Source: JAABRU01 sp050180235
Lineage (GTDB): Bacteria > Desulfobacterota > Desulfobacteria > Desulfobacterales > Desulfococcaceae
Reading direction: 5' to 3'
Length of the DNA stretch: 7,035 bases
Assembly (NCBI GenBank): GCA_050180235.1
Contig: JBFXEJ010000177.1
Location: forward strand, 1-7,035
Below are positions 6,068 to 7,035 of this stretch, one piece after another (the stretch's first letter is position 1; the number at the start of each line of letters is the position of its first letter). The position numbers were made by a program, and so were the translations under genes. Below the pieces are notes generated by a model that ran no database searches, was not told the origin of the DNA, and was given only the letters and a program-made list of their open reading frames with translations.

Positions 6068-6142
6068 TATTCCTGGCAACCCGGCTGTCTCATGAGACCC
6101 GTGGCTTTCCGTCCCTGCATCACTGCAGGTTTGGCGTATATT
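6068..6142 (-). promoter_or_regulatory. Cyclic di-GMP-I (GEMM) riboswitch aptamer
   Basis: On the minus strand the order of conserved GEMM-I parts is complete. These are GCCAAACC (6135-6128), a six-pair hairpin CCTGCA-GTGA-TGCAGG with a GNRA loop, GGGACGGAAAGCC, then a second arm CCACGGGTCT-CATG-AGACAGCC, and GGGTTGCC ending at 6075. GCCACGGGTCT and AGACAGCCGGGTTGCC are the forms typical of Geobacter-type GEMM RNAs. By comparison with the Vibrio cholerae Vc2 aptamer, the ligand-contact position 20 is G (not the A of cGAMP-type variants) and A47 is present. The outer closing helix is weak and its ends are uncertain. The gene it leads encodes an EAL-domain kinase, supporting the assignment. Confidence 0.9.
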
Positions 6143-6157
6143 TTTCTGCAACTGAGG

Positions 6158-6163
6158 ATTTTA
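6158..6163 (-). promoter_or_regulatory. Possible -10 element of the riboswitch leader
   Basis: On the minus strand this reads TAAAAT, five of six to the -10 consensus, 15-20 bp before the aptamer. No clear -35 box is visible at 16-18 bp, so this is a weak call. If real, transcription begins near 6150. Confidence 0.25.
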
Positions 6164-6167
6164 GGTG

Positions 6168-6260
6168 ATTTACATAAAAGAATATCCCGCCAAAGCAGCA
6201 CAGGCTTCCGGCTTGTGCCCTGTGCCTTTGAACTGAACCGGGATATTTATTTTCATAAAT
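6168..6260. repeat. 93-bp palindromic element of unknown kind next to the riboswitch
   Basis: Arms 6168-6189 and 6239-6260 match at 17 of 22 positions, including a perfect AATATCCCG / CGGGATATT. Inside, CAAAG-CA-GCACAGG (6191-6204) pairs with CCTGTGCCTTTG (6219-6230) apart from a two-base bulge. The whole unit would fold into one long hairpin with a C/G-rich tip. I do not recognise it as a known riboswitch or tRNA. A MITE-like insertion or an upstream structured RNA are both possible. Its inner end is about 26 bp from the aptamer. Confidence 0.5.
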
Positions 6261-6700
6261 AACCTTATAATCCTGAAACCCTGAGGGGTTTTGGGACAGA
6301 CATGTTCTTAAAACCATATTGTCCACCGTAATAAACTTTTTTTTGAAAACCGGTATTTTTCAGATTCTGCATTGCCGGAAGCAAATTCATAAAATTCAGA
6401 TTATGACGGTGTTAAATACATATAAATGGAAAGGGTGAATTATTCAAGAAGATAGCAGGAATTTAATCAAAAACTAATAATCAGATGATCAGGCGTTTTG
6501 TCCCAAAACACACCACTGCCCCCTCTCAGGAAGGGAATTGATACCATAAAATCTAAATTGCTTATGCAGTACCGCATGCGGATCAATCAAAATTTATGAG
6601 TAGGGGAATGAGATGTATATGCAGCAGTGGCTGGAATGAGCAGCCGGAACTGAAATGCTTCAAAAACACAGTTCCAAACTGAAATTTTTGCTGTGTATTT
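6261..6700. other. Gene-free AT-rich spacer
   Basis: No credible gene on either strand. Small structures seen are a hairpin AAACCC-TGAG-GGGTTT (6276-6291), an inverted pair GTTTTGGGACA (6288-6298) and TGTCCCAAAAC (6499-6509), and a 10-bp palindrome CCGCATGCGG (6572-6581). The 28-codon frame at 6596-6682 has no ribosome binding site. Confidence 0.5.
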
Positions 6701-6704
6701 GTTT

Positions 6705-6805
6705 CACACAGAGATCACAGAGGACACAGAGATTTTTTTGTTTGAACATACCTCTTTCCTCTCTGTGTCCTCTGTGGTCTTTTTTCCTCTGTGTTCTCTG
6801 TGGGA
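6705..6805. repeat. CTCTGTG-type repeat run with 17-bp perfect inverted repeat
   Basis: The left part (6705-6732) carries CACAGAG units. 6716-6732 is the exact reverse complement of 6760-6776, with a 27-bp spacer. A further CCTCTGTGTTCTCTGTGGG follows at 6786-6804. This is the well-known intergenic CACAGAG/CTCTGTG repeat type. Open frames through it on both strands are artefacts. Confidence 0.8.
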
Positions 6806-6813
6806 AACTCCCC

Positions 6814-6851
6814 GGAGTGCAAAAAACCGCTTTGCTTAATTTTTGCACTCC
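6814..6851. repeat. GGAGTGCA hairpin
   Basis: Perfect 12-nt arms GGAGTGCAAAAA (6814-6825) and TTTTTGCACTCC (6840-6851) flank a 14-nt loop. A third GGAGTGCA follows at 6871-6878 in direct orientation. No gene ends just before it on the plus strand, so it is more likely a dispersed repeat than a terminator. Confidence 0.5.
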
Positions 6852-6935
6852 TCCTGATCAGACTGGTGCGGGAGTGCAGATTGTATCAAATCAATGGCGA
6901 ATCAGTATAATAGACCTCCTGCAAAACTTAAAAAT

Positions 6936-6964
6936 TTGACTGAAAAGGGAATTTATGATATTTA
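6936..6964 (+). promoter_or_regulatory. Candidate sigma70 promoter for the right-end gene
   Basis: TTGACT (6936-6941) and TATTTA (6959-6964) are separated by 17 bp. A perfect TATAAT also occurs at 6906-6911, with only a poor -35 (TTGTAT) at 19 bp. If the first promoter is used, transcription starts near 6971, which would exclude a start codon at 6955. Confidence 0.3.
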
Positions 6965-7007
6965 TCTCTGAAATTTTACAATCAGCAGAAACGGAGATGA
7001 AAAGATT

Positions 7008-7035
7008 ATGCTCACAGCGGAAAAATTGGCCCGCC
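7008..7035 (+). CDS. Start of a plus-strand gene, runs off window
   Basis: The last 28 bases read MLTAEKLAR from ATG 7008, with GGAG 11 bases upstream and codon use like the neighbouring genes (CTC, GCG, GCC, CGC). A competing frame starts at ATG 6955 with AAGGGA five bases upstream and reads MIFISEILQSAETEMKRLCS, also open to the edge. It uses codons rare in the kinase gene (ATA, TTA, AGA). I prefer 7008, but nothing can be said of the function. Confidence 0.35.

Noticed and set aside
6168..6260. A second GEMM or cobalamin-type riboswitch
   Set aside because: The conserved GEMM strings (GCAAACC-like and GGGACGCAAAGCC-like) and the cobalamin GCCACTG box are absent, so only a generic structured element is claimed.
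6120..6326. Minus-strand open frame of 68 codons
   Set aside because: It covers the 93-bp palindrome and the start of the riboswitch and has no ribosome binding site.
6596..6939. Short plus-strand frames at 6596-6682 and 6655-6939
   Set aside because: The first has 28 codons with no ribosome binding site; the second is a translation of CTCTGTG repeats.

Overview
The window looks like chromosomal DNA of a Desulfobacterota (deltaproteobacterial) sulfate-reducer-like organism, possibly Desulfonema-like. This is inferred from moderate GC content, a large soluble multidomain signalling kinase, intergenic (C)ACAAAG and CTCTGTG repeat runs, and a cyclic di-GMP-I riboswitch of the kind common in Geobacter and relatives. 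I could not search a database, so taxonomy is a guess.

Layout, left to right. Position 1-417 (minus) is the N-terminal part of an exported, probably outer-membrane beta-barrel protein that runs off the left edge. Two small exported proteins follow on the minus strand: 767-1327 (OB-fold-like, unknown function) and 1618-2007 (Gly-rich with two copies of a 27-residue repeat). Each is followed by a CCGG-centred hairpin terminator, and both share an almost identical 25-bp upstream block containing an operator-like inverted repeat. The intergenic spacers are diverged copies of one module. A gene-free spacer at 2008-2620 holds further palindromes and direct repeats. Position 2621-5899 (minus) is a 1092-residue soluble hybrid histidine kinase: degenerate GGDEF-like, EAL, CBS pair, HisKA, HATPase, receiver and Hpt. 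Its leader, 5900-6142, carries a cyclic di-GMP-I (GEMM) riboswitch, an intrinsic terminator and a REPIN-like pair of hairpins just before the ribosome binding site. The right-hand 900 bp contain no convincing complete gene. They hold a palindromic element next to the riboswitch, a CTCTGTG-type inverted repeat, a GGAGTGCA hairpin and, at the very end, the probable start of a plus-strand gene.

The most interesting system is the riboswitch plus kinase. A c-di-GMP sensing RNA precedes a gene whose product carries an EAL (c-di-GMP binding or hydrolysing) domain fused to a complete His-Asp-His phosphorelay. This suggests c-di-GMP acts twice on the same pathway, once on expression and once on the protein. 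The terminator repeats 11 nt of the aptamer's 3' strand exactly, which suggests how the switch may work. The EAL domain has several non-consensus active-site positions and may be a c-di-GMP receptor rather than an active phosphodiesterase.
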